Of a DNA stretch of 20,589 bases, positions 1 through 7,775 are shown piece after piece (positions within the stretch are counted from its first letter, which is position 1; each line of letters starts with the position of its first letter). The stretch spans positions 1 to 20,589 of the forward strand of contig CAZSTS010000030.1 of NCBI GenBank assembly GCA_964609965.1, in the 5' to 3' direction. Origin of the DNA: JAHJDR01 sp964609965. GTDB taxonomy: Bacteria; UBA10199; JADGCS01. Made by a program: the position numbers and the translations under genes. Below the pieces are notes generated by a model. That model made no database searches and had not been told where the DNA came from. It saw only the letters and a program-made list of their open reading frames with translations.

Positions 1-4
1 ATAG

Positions 5-54
5 TGTTACCCATGTTCCCGGTTCAAACTGTAACCTATGTATCCGATTCAGGC
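5..54. repeat. Two tandem degenerate 25-bp repeats, possible insertion-sequence end
   Basis: Two adjacent 25-bp copies (5-29 and 30-54) match at 18 of 25 positions. They share the pattern TGTnACCnATGT followed by CCGnTTCA. Serial degenerate repeats of this type are common at the ends of IS21/IS481-like elements, so the edge of an insertion sequence may lie just outside the window. No transposase of that kind is visible here, so the assignment is inference. Confidence 0.4.
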
Positions 55-62
55 CTCACACT

Positions 63-120
63 AGTCCCACTTTTTGTCCCAGTCCCACTTTTCAGTCCCA
101 AAAATGAGACTACTGGGACT
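63..120. repeat. AGTCCCA repeats with a hairpin upstream of the RAYT gene
   Basis: AGTCCCA occurs at 63-69, 81-87 and 94-100, the first two followed by CTTTT. The third copy pairs with TGGGACT at 114-120 to make a 7-bp stem with a 13-nt loop. Its position immediately upstream of a REP-associated transposase makes it a candidate cognate REP-type target, which is inference from position only. Confidence 0.45.
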
Positions 121-209
121 ACGGATTAGACTAAGTTTTTATAAGCAATTGATTATTAATGCTATTTTTTTGTCCCTATTTTGGCATGAATCTTGATAAT
201 CTAAAGAAT

Positions 210-863
210 ATGTCAAGAGCACCAACACCAAAACATGGCCAAACAGTTCACTTAACCGTTAGATGTGTGAATGGACAATTTCTATTTGATCTTAAAAATA
301 ATTATAAGCACATCGGATCTTGGATAAATTCTCTACCATCCTTCTTTGAAGTAATTATCCATCATCTTCTCATTATGTCTAATCATATTCATATACTAGC
401 AACACCGAAACAAGATAACCTTGGTGCTGGGATGAAATATTTTGTGTCGAATCTCTCAAAATTCCTAAATTACAGAAACGGCCGTAGGAACCACATGTTC
501 ATAAGTCCTTATAGACCAACCGTAATAAAGGATTACCGACATCTCATTAATGCCATTCGATACATCTACCAAAACCCTGTTAGAGCCGGCATTGTAAAAA
601 CGCCTTTTGAATACCCCTATTCTACATTACCCTTTTATGCGGGCACTGGAAATCCTCGAATATTTGTTCAGCCGGATGAACAAACCTCTAATCTTTTTAG
701 TTGTGGGTTAGAAGGAAGATCAGAATGGCTAAGACATATTTCTGAAATTTTGACTGAAGATGACTTGCAAATAATGAGAGGCTCTCTACAAAAAGGGGTA
801 TACAAGTTTTCAGTGAAACAAATGCGTTTAATGAAAAATACAGGAACCACGCTGGTTATCTAG
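210..863 (+). CDS. REP-associated tyrosine transposase (RAYT, IS200-like Y1 fold)
   Basis: This is a 217-aa single-strand DNA transposase-like protein of the Y1_Tnp/TnpA_REP family. These proteins cut at REP hairpins and are usually single-copy domesticated genes. The N-terminal MSRAPTPKHG stretch resembles the usual RAYT start. The catalytic HxH is H59-I-H61 (SNHIHILA). The RYIYQNPVRAG segment at residues 117-127 matches the family block expected to carry the nucleophilic Tyr, probably Y118. The residues after about 140 form a C-terminal extension. An in-frame ATG at 159 would add 17 hydrophobic residues, and I prefer 210 because it begins at the family-like N-terminus. No clear Shine-Dalgarno sequence is visible. 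The gene is flanked by palindromes on both sides. It appears intact; activity is unknown. Confidence 0.85.
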   Translation: MSRAPTPKHGQTVHLTVRCVNGQFLFDLKNNYKHIGSWINSLPSFFEVIIHHLLIMSNHIHILATPKQDNLGAGMKYFVSNLSKFLNYRNGRRNHMFISPYRPTVIKDYRHLINAIRYIYQNPVRAGIVKTPFEYPYSTLPFYAGTGNPRIFVQPDEQTSNLFSCGLEGRSEWLRHISEILTEDDLQIMRGSLQKGVYKFSVKQMRLMKNTGTTLVI

Positions 864-937
864 GAAAGTGTCTGTACCTTTTTGTACGAAAGTAGAGGCT
901 CACCTTATGGGGTGAAGCTCGATTTAAAATGAATTGT

Positions 938-1016
938 TGGGGGTGTGAGAAAATAGGTCTTATGAGTCCTATAGGACCCATAAATCATGACAAAATTAGG
1001 GCCACACCTTACGAAA
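938..1016. repeat. Palindromic element downstream of the RAYT gene
   Basis: A near-perfect 22-bp palindrome (961-982, central GTCCTATAGGAC) is flanked by GGTGTG near 940 and CACACC at 1003-1008, which could close a longer stem around it. The 12-mer CACCTTACGAAA at 1005-1016 recurs exactly at 1702-1713. With the hairpin upstream of the RAYT gene this gives a palindrome on each side, as expected for a RAYT/REP unit. Function is inferred. Confidence 0.4.
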
Positions 1017-1045
1017 TAACAGCGTATCATAGATAGTGAGTGAAT

Positions 1046-1510
1046 TTACCTTTTTTGAAATTGTAGTTGATTGTTTTCCATTTTTTCATCTGTCTTTGAT
1101 TTTCCTACACCTTTGCTTTTTTGTGGGATACTCATTAAATTACGTGTTCTACGAATTAAGGCTTCAAACTCTTTTAATGCTAAATCATATGCTACTTGTG
1201 CCTCTATTATAGATTGTTCAAGTGCTCCTCTTCCTGAATTATTTGATTGGAAATCTGTTTGGGAGCAAGTGTTAGCAATTATATCGATAGCAGCTGGAAA
1301 AACCCATGGAATAAATGGATTAGGTGGTGCTATAGAACATTCCCTAACAACATCATTGACGACACTTAGAGAACAGTTTTGCCATGGTTGTAAACACTCT
1401 TGATATATGTTGACAGCTCTACAACATTCCTCGTTAATAGTTTGTGCTTTGGCGATTTGGCAAAAAGATAAAGCCAAAACAATCACAAAAAAAGTAAATA
1501 AAGTTTTCAT
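1046..1510 (-). CDS. Small secreted cysteine-rich protein of unknown function
   Basis: The 154-aa product has a clear Sec signal peptide: MKTLF, a hydrophobic core, and probable cleavage after AKA near residue 22. The first half of the mature protein contains six cysteines (ECC, QEC, QNC, REC, NTC), enough for three disulfides in an oxidising periplasm. The second half is a charged, probably helical segment ending in a Lys/Gln-rich tail without cysteines. The start is supported by AGGGAG about seven bases upstream. I do not recognise the family. The preceding upstream gene on the same strand ends about 210 bp away, so it is probably transcribed on its own. Confidence 0.6.
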   Translation of the reverse strand: MKTLFTFFVIVLALSFCQIAKAQTINEECCRAVNIYQECLQPWQNCSLSVVNDVVRECSIAPPNPFIPWVFPAAIDIIANTCSQTDFQSNNSGRGALEQSIIEAQVAYDLALKEFEALIRRTRNLMSIPQKSKGVGKSKTDEKMENNQLQFQKR

Positions 1511-1718
1511 ATCAAGCTCCCTTGTAAGTTCTTTGATATGCTTAAAATAAGCAAAAAGGGTGCCAAAAGAGTGTTTTTTTAGGGTTCATACTGCCATGAT
1601 ATTATTAATAGAAAAAGCGATTTATTTGATAGGCTGTTTGGAAGAGCAAAGTAAATGACTCTTATTTTGACAAAACTCTCATTTTGGTAAAAGTAGGGAC
1701 GCACCTTACGAAAGAAAA

Positions 1719-3143
1719 TCAGTCATTCCGTGCTAACAACTCTTCTAGTTCTGCTATACTAATAAATTGTGTAGCATTGGCTTCATACTCTGTTGGTTTC
1801 TTGAGGAAAGTATGAAAATCAGGATCTTCAGCTATAAGCTCAAGAATTGTATCAATAACAACTCCTGGGTTCCCATTTGCTATGTCACTATCAATGCTTC
1901 TACGTACACTTGGAGCTGCATGTTCACGCACAGCACGGAAAAGATCTCTTGTTCGCAAAAATCTCATCAACTCAAATAAGCGACCATCAAGATCTTTTTT
2001 ATAAGCTGTATCTAGCATCAAATTTCTAGCTACAACTCGATACACTTTAGAAGCAGGGTCGTCTTCTTGATGCTGTTCTTGAGCTACTGGTGCTGCTTGG
2101 GCTTGCTCTATAGGCGCTTCAGCAGCTCGAGGTGCTGGGCCCTCTATTTGATGTGATTGAGGTGCTGTCGTTGACGAACCAAAGAGCATAGTTCCAACTC
2201 TTGTTCTATATAAAGCCATCTCTTCTCTAAAAATCTTCCACTCTGATCTGAGCATTGCACCTAAAGCCTGCCAATATGAAGGACCTCCCATCACTGGCCC
2301 TAATTGAAGCTTGCTTGCCTCTCTATGCGCAGCTGCTTGTTGAGGACTCATCACAACGCCTGATGGAGGTGACGCAACATCTGGAAGCTGTATTTCAGCT
2401 ACACCAGAAGAAGGCTGAGCTACTTGTGGCACTAATTCTTGTCTCACTTGTTCTACAAAATTAAATCCTGGTGAAAAAGTGCCGTACATTTCTATCCCAC
2501 GAGGGAGTGTAAAATTGAGCACTATCTGTTGTCTCAGAGCCTCAGGCATTCCTTCGAAGAGCAGTCCTTCTGTGTGAAATAGCTGTTCTAATTGTCCATA
2601 GGCTATTCTTCGATTGCCTGCTTCACTAGTATTAATTGTAACTCTTCCAGCTTCTACGGCAGCATCAATTTTTCTAAAAGCTCTATCAACGTGAAAAACA
2701 AACAAAGTACCTCGATAACCAGAAAATTGTTCATGCGTAAAGTGATTGATTAGATTTGCCACATTCTCAGAAGCAAGATTTCGATCATATTCAACAGCTT
2801 TTTGTTGAACTGGAGGACCTTGTATCACTGGTGGTTGGACAGGTCTTTGACCAGGACTCTGATCAGGTCTTGAGGCATGTCCATTACCTCTAAAAGGTGG
2901 TTCTGGTGCGGCGGTTGACCATGAGTCTGTCCATGTACCTGACCCACGAAGAGCTCTTCTCTTAAATCCACCACTATCACCTTTATCTGCGCTCACTGTC
3001 ATATAAGTTGATGTTGAAGTAGTACCTGCACTCGTCGCCATAGCGAATTGATGTGGTGATGCCATAGCAGCCATTTCAGCAAATGTTGCTGCTGCACTCT
3101 TTGCTAAAGTTCCTAAACCAGGTATTTGTTGCATTACTTTCAT
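1719..3143 (-). CDS. Protein of unknown function, longer member of a paralogous pair
   Basis: The 474-aa protein has no recognised domain, no signal peptide and no convincing membrane helix. Its layout is an Ala/Ser/Thr-rich N-terminus (about 1-90), a Pro/Gln linker, and a compact region near 110-240 that begins VQQKAVEYDRNLASENV and contains LNFTLPRGIEMYGTFSP. A second Pro/Ala/Gln-rich linker and a predicted helical C-terminal domain (about 350-474, ending FISIAELEELLARND) follow. The region from VEYDR to PRGxxxYG is clearly homologous to the gene just upstream, as is the short SYWQALGAMLR motif, which corresponds to GFWGRLGALFR there. The C-terminal helical domain is unique to this copy. 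The ribosome-binding site is weak (AAGATA), and the 26-bp gap suggests co-transcription with its paralogue. The role is unknown; the linkers suggest a multidomain scaffold or effector-like protein, which is only inference. Confidence 0.6.
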   Translation of the reverse strand: MKVMQQIPGLGTLAKSAAATFAEMAAMASPHQFAMATSAGTTSTSTYMTVSADKGDSGGFKRRALRGSGTWTDSWSTAAPEPPFRGNGHASRPDQSPGQRPVQPPVIQGPPVQQKAVEYDRNLASENVANLINHFTHEQFSGYRGTLFVFHVDRAFRKIDAAVEAGRVTINTSEAGNRRIAYGQLEQLFHTEGLLFEGMPEALRQQIVLNFTLPRGIEMYGTFSPGFNFVEQVRQELVPQVAQPSSGVAEIQLPDVASPPSGVVMSPQQAAAHREASKLQLGPVMGGPSYWQALGAMLRSEWKIFREEMALYRTRVGTMLFGSSTTAPQSHQIEGPAPRAAEAPIEQAQAAPVAQEQHQEDDPASKVYRVVARNLMLDTAYKKDLDGRLFELMRFLRTRDLFRAVREHAAPSVRRSIDSDIANGNPGVVIDTILELIAEDPDFHTFLKKPTEYEANATQFISIAELEELLARND

Positions 3144-3169
3144 GTAAAATCTTTATCTTATTTTTATTA

Positions 3170-4066
3170 TTATCCCCTTCGGAATAAAGCACCAAGTCTA
3201 CCCCAGAAACCTCCTGGTGCTGCTGCTTCAGCAAAATCATTTTCACTCATCAACCTTTCAGGACTGCCTTCTGTATGGGATGCGGTTCTCTGTCTTGGTG
3301 CTAACTCGGGAACTGGTAATGCTGGCGAAGCTTGCAACGATCTTTGCTGGCCAGGTTTCACAATGAGAGTGCTTCTCACGCTTTCTCGCAAGGCATTGTG
3401 TGGAGCTAAAGGACCATAGATCCCATAACCACGTGGTATAGCATAATTAAGAATAATCCGTGCCTGAGCCTCTTGAGACATACTCTCCTCAATCAATCCA
3501 ATCCTTTGAAATAATCTTAATAAATCTTCATAAAGAAATTTTGTTTCACCATCTGAAGACATAATAAAGGTATGATTGGCCCTGACCATTTCTTCATCTA
3601 CTTGTGCAATTCTCTGTTCTATTATTTGTGGTGTACACATGACCACCCGTTGATTGCCCCTCATACCTTCAGTACGATGATTGTTTATGATTCCCCATAT
3701 GTTTTCTTCTGCTGCTCTTCGATCATATTCAACAGGTTTTGCCTGCACAGGAGCACCTTGTTGAACTGATCTTTGAATTAATTCTTTTAAATGAGCTTCA
3801 GCAGCACTTTGTGGTTGAGGATGCTGTGAAGGAGGTAAAGGTGCAGTCACTAATGGACGCCATAATTTAGGCCCAGGAGCAACACTTTTCTCAAGCCTTA
3901 GTGCACAGCCAGCCGTACCAACAGGTGTCCTTTCCAACACATAAGCTGTTGATGAATCAGCAGGAGCAGACAAGTTTATCATTCCATCTAGAGCTTTCAA
4001 AGATACAGCTGCATCAGCTGCCATAACAGCCAACCTCGATGTTGCTAATAACTGTGTTGTAGCCAT
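3170..4066 (-). CDS. Protein of unknown function, shorter member of a paralogous pair
   Basis: The 298-aa product shares with the gene directly downstream a Pro/Gln-rich linker, the VQAKPVEYDRRAAEENI motif near residue 105, a mixed helix/strand region, and ILNYAIPRGYGIYGPLAP. It ends with the motif FWGRLGALFRRG. It stops where the paralogue continues into an extra helical domain, so the two look like a tandem duplication followed by domain gain or loss. The N-terminal 60 residues are Ala/Leu-rich but lack the charge and cleavage pattern of a signal peptide. The start is supported by AAGGA seven bases upstream. A 16-bp palindrome lies about 95 bp upstream and may act on its promoter. I do not recognise the family. 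Confidence 0.6.
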   Translation of the reverse strand: MATTQLLATSRLAVMAADAAVSLKALDGMINLSAPADSSTAYVLERTPVGTAGCALRLEKSVAPGPKLWRPLVTAPLPPSQHPQPQSAAEAHLKELIQRSVQQGAPVQAKPVEYDRRAAEENIWGIINNHRTEGMRGNQRVVMCTPQIIEQRIAQVDEEMVRANHTFIMSSDGETKFLYEDLLRLFQRIGLIEESMSQEAQARIILNYAIPRGYGIYGPLAPHNALRESVRSTLIVKPGQQRSLQASPALPVPELAPRQRTASHTEGSPERLMSENDFAEAAAPGGFWGRLGALFRRG

Positions 4067-4160
4067 AGTAATTCCTTTTTACCAATTCTCAGAAAAATAT
4101 TATCTCTATTATATATTATCGGCAAATAGGGTGATATGTTGTCAGTTAGGAGATGTTTTT

Positions 4161-4176
4161 GGACACAATTGTGTCC
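4161..4176. promoter_or_regulatory. Perfect 16-bp palindrome, candidate operator
   Basis: GGACACAATTGTGTCC is fully self-complementary. It lies between the 3' end of the hydrogenase operon and the start of the 298-aa gene, about 95 bp upstream of that start. On the minus strand it is followed by A residues rather than T, so it does not fit a terminator for the operon ending here. A dimeric repressor or activator site is the simplest reading, by inference. Confidence 0.35.
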
Positions 4177-4195
4177 ACCTTATTTTTAGGTTAGC

Positions 4196-4227
4196 GATCC
4201 TACGCGCCTACGAGCCTATGCTCCTAC
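4196..4227. repeat. Four phased degenerate octamers overlapping a gene's 3' end
   Basis: GATCCTAC, GCGCCTAC, GAGCCTAT and GCTCCTAC follow each other in exact 8-bp register. In reverse complement each unit carries GG at the same place, as in the octamer arrays at 15797-15900 and 19021-19060. The array supplies the last codons and the stop of the protease gene, so the repeat has spread into the coding end. Confidence 0.55.
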
Positions 4228-4731
4228 GGAAGAAGCAATTTGAGGAATGACAGAAAGTCTTTTAAGAATCTTTTCTACTTGAATCTTAATCTCATCCCAT
4301 TTTTCTTGAATTTGGGGGGAGAATTCATTGCTAAAAACAAGGTCTTCGACGATCTCAATGGCAATGATATTGATTCTTTTTGGAATGGACATTTTGAGCT
4401 GTTGCCCTAGTTTCAAGGCTTGGAGGAAGGATACATCGTGCATGTGAGAAAGATGATGTGTTTCTTTAAAATCCTCTGGTGTAAATTCATAAACTGTGCC
4501 TGGCACACCATTTTTTGTTTTGATAGCATCGATAAAAATCACATGCTCATAGCCCTGTATGAGTTCCAGAAGCTCGAGCCCACCTAGTGCGGCTGTTTGG
4601 AATTCAAGACTCGTTTTTTCGTTTCTTCGTTTTTTCGCATCCTCTTTCAAAAACCAGACTAATTTCGGTCCAATCCCATCATCTGTGAGGATATCGTTGC
4701 CAACGCCGAGGATTAAAACTTTCTTGAACAT
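4216..4731 (-). CDS. [NiFe]-hydrogenase maturation protease (HyaD/HybD/HycI family)
   Basis: This endopeptidase should trim the C-terminal tail of the hydrogenase large subunit once nickel is inserted. The 171-aa length is typical. The N-terminal GVGNDILTDDGIGP motif (residues 9-22) is diagnostic. An acidic residue at 17/18 replaces HybD Glu16, Asp68 lies in FIDAI, and His98 lies in MHDV; these are the expected nickel-sensing ligands. I start at 4731 (MFKKVLILGVGN). An upstream in-frame ATG at 4830 would merely translate REP-like repeats. A GGAGGGGG sequence about ten bases upstream can serve as ribosome-binding site. Its substrate is almost certainly the large subunit encoded 167 bp upstream. 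The C-terminal SVGA is encoded by an octamer repeat. Confidence 0.9.
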   Translation of the reverse strand: MFKKVLILGVGNDILTDDGIGPKLVWFLKEDAKKRRNEKTSLEFQTAALGGLELLELIQGYEHVIFIDAIKTKNGVPGTVYEFTPEDFKETHHLSHMHDVSFLQALKLGQQLKMSIPKRINIIAIEIVEDLVFSNEFSPQIQEKWDEIKIQVEKILKRLSVIPQIASSVGA

Positions 4732-4739
4732 AAAAAAAG

Positions 4740-4874
4740 ACCCCCTCCACATGTAGAGAGAGGGCTTTCCTAAAAAAATACCCCCTCCCCTTTGTAAGGG
4801 GAGGGCTGGGGTGGGGTAGCTATTTGACATCCTACTCTACCTCCCCCTAGCCCCCTCCTTACAAAGGAGGGGGG
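4740..4874. repeat. Cluster of three REP-like GC-rich hairpin repeats
   Basis: Three related elements sit between the hydrogenase large subunit and its protease. The first (4740-4766) is degenerate, CCCTC pairing with GAGGG. The second (about 4780-4816) contains CCCTCCCCTT-TGT-AAGGGGAGGG. The third (about 4840-4874) contains CCCCTCCTT-ACA-AAGGAGGGG. The second and third are in opposite orientation, each with a G-rich tail (GCTGGGGTGGGG, or its complement-like CTCCCCCTAG). Similar CCCCTCCTT palindromic repeats are dispersed in many bacterial genomes, so this is probably a mobile REP-type insertion. Confidence 0.7.
4772..4805 (-). terminator. Terminator-like hairpin between large subunit and protease genes
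   Basis: Read on the minus strand, a 10-bp stem (CCCTCCCCTT with AAGGGGAGGG, 3-nt loop) is followed by GGTATTTTTTT, the layout of a Rho-independent terminator. It is built from a REP-like repeat. Because the protease gene lies beyond it, it more likely attenuates than ends transcription. A weaker second hairpin (4743-4764) with its own T-run sits just before the protease start codon. Confidence 0.5.
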
Positions 4875-4898
4875 ATTACGTTTTACAAACTATAATAT

Positions 4899-6365
4899 TC
4901 AATCCCTCTTCACACTCTGCACAACCTCACCAGAAGAATTCCTTAAATTGACAATCATAGGCATGGTGCCTGGAAGCCGATGTGTGGCACAGGAAAAACA
5001 AGGATCGTAGGCCCTAAAAGCCATTTCGATCATATTGCAAATACCTTGATCGACTTCGACACCTTTTTTGATCAAACCTTGCGCGGCTTTTTTAAGAGAC
5101 ATGCAAATTGCCGCATTATTATTTGTAGTACCAACAATGATGTTTGCCTTTGTCACAATCGCATTTTTATCTGTCCAATAATGATGCGTGAGTGTGCCGC
5201 GTTGTGCCTCAACAATGCCCACACCTTCTGTTGGTGTGTTTGTAATCTTAGCTCTGAGATCTGGGCTTGTAATATCTTTGTCTTCGGCAAGTTCTAGACA
5301 ACGTTCTGCCGAGTAGACAAGTTCAACCAGGCGCGCCCAATGCATAGCCAAAGTTGCGTGAACTGGTTTTCCGCCTAACGTCTCGTACATGCGTTCATAT
5401 TCCTGTTGAGCCACTGGAGTGGCCATGCCATCAGCGGCATTCAAGCGAGATAAAGGTGTCGCGTGATACACGCCAGAATCTTGGCCATCAACTAAACCCT
5501 TCCAACCAATCTTTTTGAGAAAGGGGAATTTTAGATAAGTCCAAGGCTCAACACGCTCTTCTACCCAATTTTGATACTCATTTGGCGCGTACTTGCAATG
5601 CTCTTTACCAGTGGTGTCGACAACTCTTACCTTGCCATCATAAAAATTAACTTTGTTGTTCTCATCCACAAGCCCCATGGAATGGAGGTTGAGCGAATAA
5701 GGACCGTTCAGAATGATGTCGACGTATTCTTTATTAGCCAAAACAACATCATTAAAAATCTGCATGGAGAATTTTGAAAATTCTACAAAGCCTTTTGCTT
5801 TTTCGACAATGTCTTTACGCTGATCTTCGGTCAGACCTTTTTTCACGCCACCAGGTGTGTTCATCACACAATGAGTTTGATGACCAGCGAGCAGCGCTTG
5901 AATTTCTTGAGCAATGCGCCGCTGCTTGAGAACCTCGGTACCAACCTCAACACCGACTTTGCCAATCACGCCAAGAACATTACGCTCAGCAGGATCTGCT
6001 GTGGGACCCACAACAAAATCTGGAGCAGCCAACGCATAGAAATGAGCAATGTGAGAATGAACATAATGCGCCATGTAAAAAAGTTCGCGAATCTTTTTAG
6101 CTGTTGGTGTTGGTTCAACACCAAACACAGCATCCACTGCCTTGCCCGATGCCATGTGATGGCAGCCTGGGCAAACGCCACAAATTTTGGTCACAATCGC
6201 AGGGAGTTCTTCGACAGGTCGTCCTTCGCAGAACTTTTCGAATCCTCTGAGTTCAGGAACTTGAAAATACACATTCTCGACCTCACCATCATCAGTGAGA
6301 AAGATTTCGATCTTTCCATGTCCTTCGAGACGAGTGATAGGATCAATTGTTACACGTTTGCTCAT
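4899..6365 (-). CDS. mvhA: Group 3c-type [NiFe]-hydrogenase large subunit (MvhA-like)
   Basis: This catalytic subunit carries the NiFe(CN)2CO site that oxidises H2. The length (488 aa) fits the family. The N-terminal nickel motif KICGVCPGCHH supplies Cys62 and Cys65, and the C-terminal motif DPCFSCATH supplies Cys456 and Cys459. About 25 residues follow His462, the tail expected to be removed by the maturation protease encoded next in the operon. The start overlaps the mvhG stop by 4 bp (ATGA) and has a strong AAGGAGGAG ribosome-binding site inside mvhG. The neighbours mvhG, mvhD and hdrA identify it as the cytoplasmic Mvh type rather than a membrane uptake enzyme. The group 3c placement rests on this context and the motifs, not on a tree. 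Confidence 0.93.
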   Translation of the reverse strand: MSKRVTIDPITRLEGHGKIEIFLTDDGEVENVYFQVPELRGFEKFCEGRPVEELPAIVTKICGVCPGCHHMASGKAVDAVFGVEPTPTAKKIRELFYMAHYVHSHIAHFYALAAPDFVVGPTADPAERNVLGVIGKVGVEVGTEVLKQRRIAQEIQALLAGHQTHCVMNTPGGVKKGLTEDQRKDIVEKAKGFVEFSKFSMQIFNDVVLANKEYVDIILNGPYSLNLHSMGLVDENNKVNFYDGKVRVVDTTGKEHCKYAPNEYQNWVEERVEPWTYLKFPFLKKIGWKGLVDGQDSGVYHATPLSRLNAADGMATPVAQQEYERMYETLGGKPVHATLAMHWARLVELVYSAERCLELAEDKDITSPDLRAKITNTPTEGVGIVEAQRGTLTHHYWTDKNAIVTKANIIVGTTNNNAAICMSLKKAAQGLIKKGVEVDQGICNMIEMAFRAYDPCFSCATHRLPGTMPMIVNLRNSSGEVVQSVKRD

Positions 6366-7330
6366 ACTCTCCTCCTTAAAATCGAAGCAGGCACACTCAC
6401 ACGATAAAAGGTTCCTGCAGGATCAGCGATCTGATCTACAATTTTTTGAATTTCTTCGGGATCATCAGAATCAATCATAGTGCCAATACCCGACATCATT
6501 TTAGCACCTGGATCTATAACATCTTTAGTTGGCCCATAACACCCTCGACAGGGTGAGTTTCCGTTAATGCAACGAGTACCGCAACCTCCCCTTGTGGCAG
6601 GACCACAACAAATAAGACCTTGTTCAAGAAAACAAGTCTCTCCGTCATCCTGAACTTCCCAGGGCCTGTAAAACTTTTTGACTAATTTATTATCTGATTT
6701 TTTTCTTTCACATTCATCACAAAGAGGTTTTTCAAGAGCCCCAACCACAGAACCTGGAGGTGGTAATTCTGCCCCTGTAACAATAGCTGTAAACACTTCA
6801 ACCAGGCGGTCTGTTGTAGGAGGACAACCTGGGAGATAGTAGTCCACATCCACAACTTGATTGAGGGTTTTCACTTCTTCGTAAAATTCAGGCAATGTGA
6901 GTGTTCCCTCAGGCATTTCATAAGATGTTTGAGGGACAATACCTTCGGGATTTTCTGTTGATTCACTCTCTTTGTAAGCGCGGTCAAAAATTTCTTTCTT
7001 GGATTTAAGATTAGCCAGACCTGGGATGCCTCCTAAATAAGCGCAAGCCCCGTAAGCAACCAAGACCTTAGATTTTTTTCTTAAGAGTTTTGCAAGATGT
7101 TCGTTCTCAGAATTTCGCACAGCTCCATTAAAAAGAGTGAGATCAATGGATTTATCTTCCATGGCCTCAACATCTTTGTATTTAATATCGAGAGCTATTG
7201 GCCAAAAAACAAGGTCAGCATGTTCAACGACAGTAAAGAGTTTTTCGTGCACATCTAAAACAGACACGCAACAACCGCCACAAGCTGCTCCCCAATACAC
7301 TGCCATTTTAATTTTTTTCTTTTCTGACAT
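6362..7330 (-). CDS. mvhG: [NiFe]-hydrogenase small subunit (MvhG-like)
   Basis: This electron-transfer subunit relays electrons from the NiFe site through iron-sulfur clusters to MvhD. The N-terminal VYWGAACGGCCVSVLD (Cys17, Cys20) and the downstream GACAYLGGIPG and YLPGCPP motifs supply the proximal cluster ligands, as in the NADH dehydrogenase 20-kDa superfamily. The C-terminal part holds a dense Cys set (ICCGPATRGGCGTRC, SPCRGCYGP) for further clusters. There is no twin-arginine signal, so it is cytoplasmic. The length (322 aa) is normal for MvhG. AAGGAGA precedes the start. The gene is 19 bp downstream of mvhD and overlaps mvhA. Confidence 0.92.
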   Translation of the reverse strand: MSEKKKIKMAVYWGAACGGCCVSVLDVHEKLFTVVEHADLVFWPIALDIKYKDVEAMEDKSIDLTLFNGAVRNSENEHLAKLLRKKSKVLVAYGACAYLGGIPGLANLKSKKEIFDRAYKESESTENPEGIVPQTSYEMPEGTLTLPEFYEEVKTLNQVVDVDYYLPGCPPTTDRLVEVFTAIVTGAELPPPGSVVGALEKPLCDECERKKSDNKLVKKFYRPWEVQDDGETCFLEQGLICCGPATRGGCGTRCINGNSPCRGCYGPTKDVIDPGAKMMSGIGTMIDSDDPEEIQKIVDQIADPAGTFYRVSVPASILRRRV

Positions 7331-7349
7331 GTGCTTCTCCTTTATTCTA

Positions 7350-7775
7350 TTAAGCTGTCTTTTCGAGTCCTTCTTTAACCGTACAAGGTCCTAAATCACG
7401 AATCGTATCAGTCATGTTATTTACAAGTTCTGCAAATTGTTTGCCCTCGCTAGCACTGATCCAATCAAGCCTTAAGCGATCGGGGTTAATGCCTAATTGC
7501 TCGATGTATTTCTTTAAAAGATGGTAACGTCTGAGACATTTGTAGTTTCCTTCTTGATAATGACAATCACCAGGATGACAACCACAAATCAAAACACCAT
7601 CAGCCCCTTCTTTAAACGCTTTTAATACAAAAGTGGGATCCACCCTGCCTGAACACATGAGGCGAATGATTCGAATATTATGCGCGTACTTCATGCGAGA
7701 TGTACCCGCAAGATCAGCGCCTGTGTAGGAACACCAGTTACATAAAAATCCAACAATCTTTGGCTCAAAACTCAT
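7350..7775 (-). CDS. mvhD: MvhD-type [2Fe-2S] hydrogenase-Hdr linker subunit
   Basis: The 141-aa MvhD/FlpD family protein passes electrons from the Mvh hydrogenase to the flavin of HdrA. Conserved cysteines lie in GFLCNWCSYTGADLAG (Cys12, Cys15), LMCSGRVDP and ICGCHPGDCHYQEGNYKC. The length matches stand-alone MvhD. The start overlaps the preceding hdrA stop by 4 bp, which implies coupled translation and fixed stoichiometry, and is preceded by AGGAGG. It sits between hdrA and mvhG, as expected for the protein that physically joins the two modules. Confidence 0.93.
   Translation of the reverse strand: MSFEPKIVGFLCNWCSYTGADLAGTSRMKYAHNIRIIRLMCSGRVDPTFVLKAFKEGADGVLICGCHPGDCHYQEGNYKCLRRYHLLKKYIEQLGINPDRLRLDWISASEGKQFAELVNNMTDTIRDLGPCTVKEGLEKTA

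Noticed and set aside
1046..1510. Lipoprotein signal at LSFC in the small secreted protein
   Set aside because: Phe before the Cys does not fit a lipobox, and a standard cleavage site (AKA) follows.
4732..4830. N-terminal extension of the hydrogenase protease
   Set aside because: The 33 codons are REP-like repeat sequence; the family starts directly before VLILGVGN.
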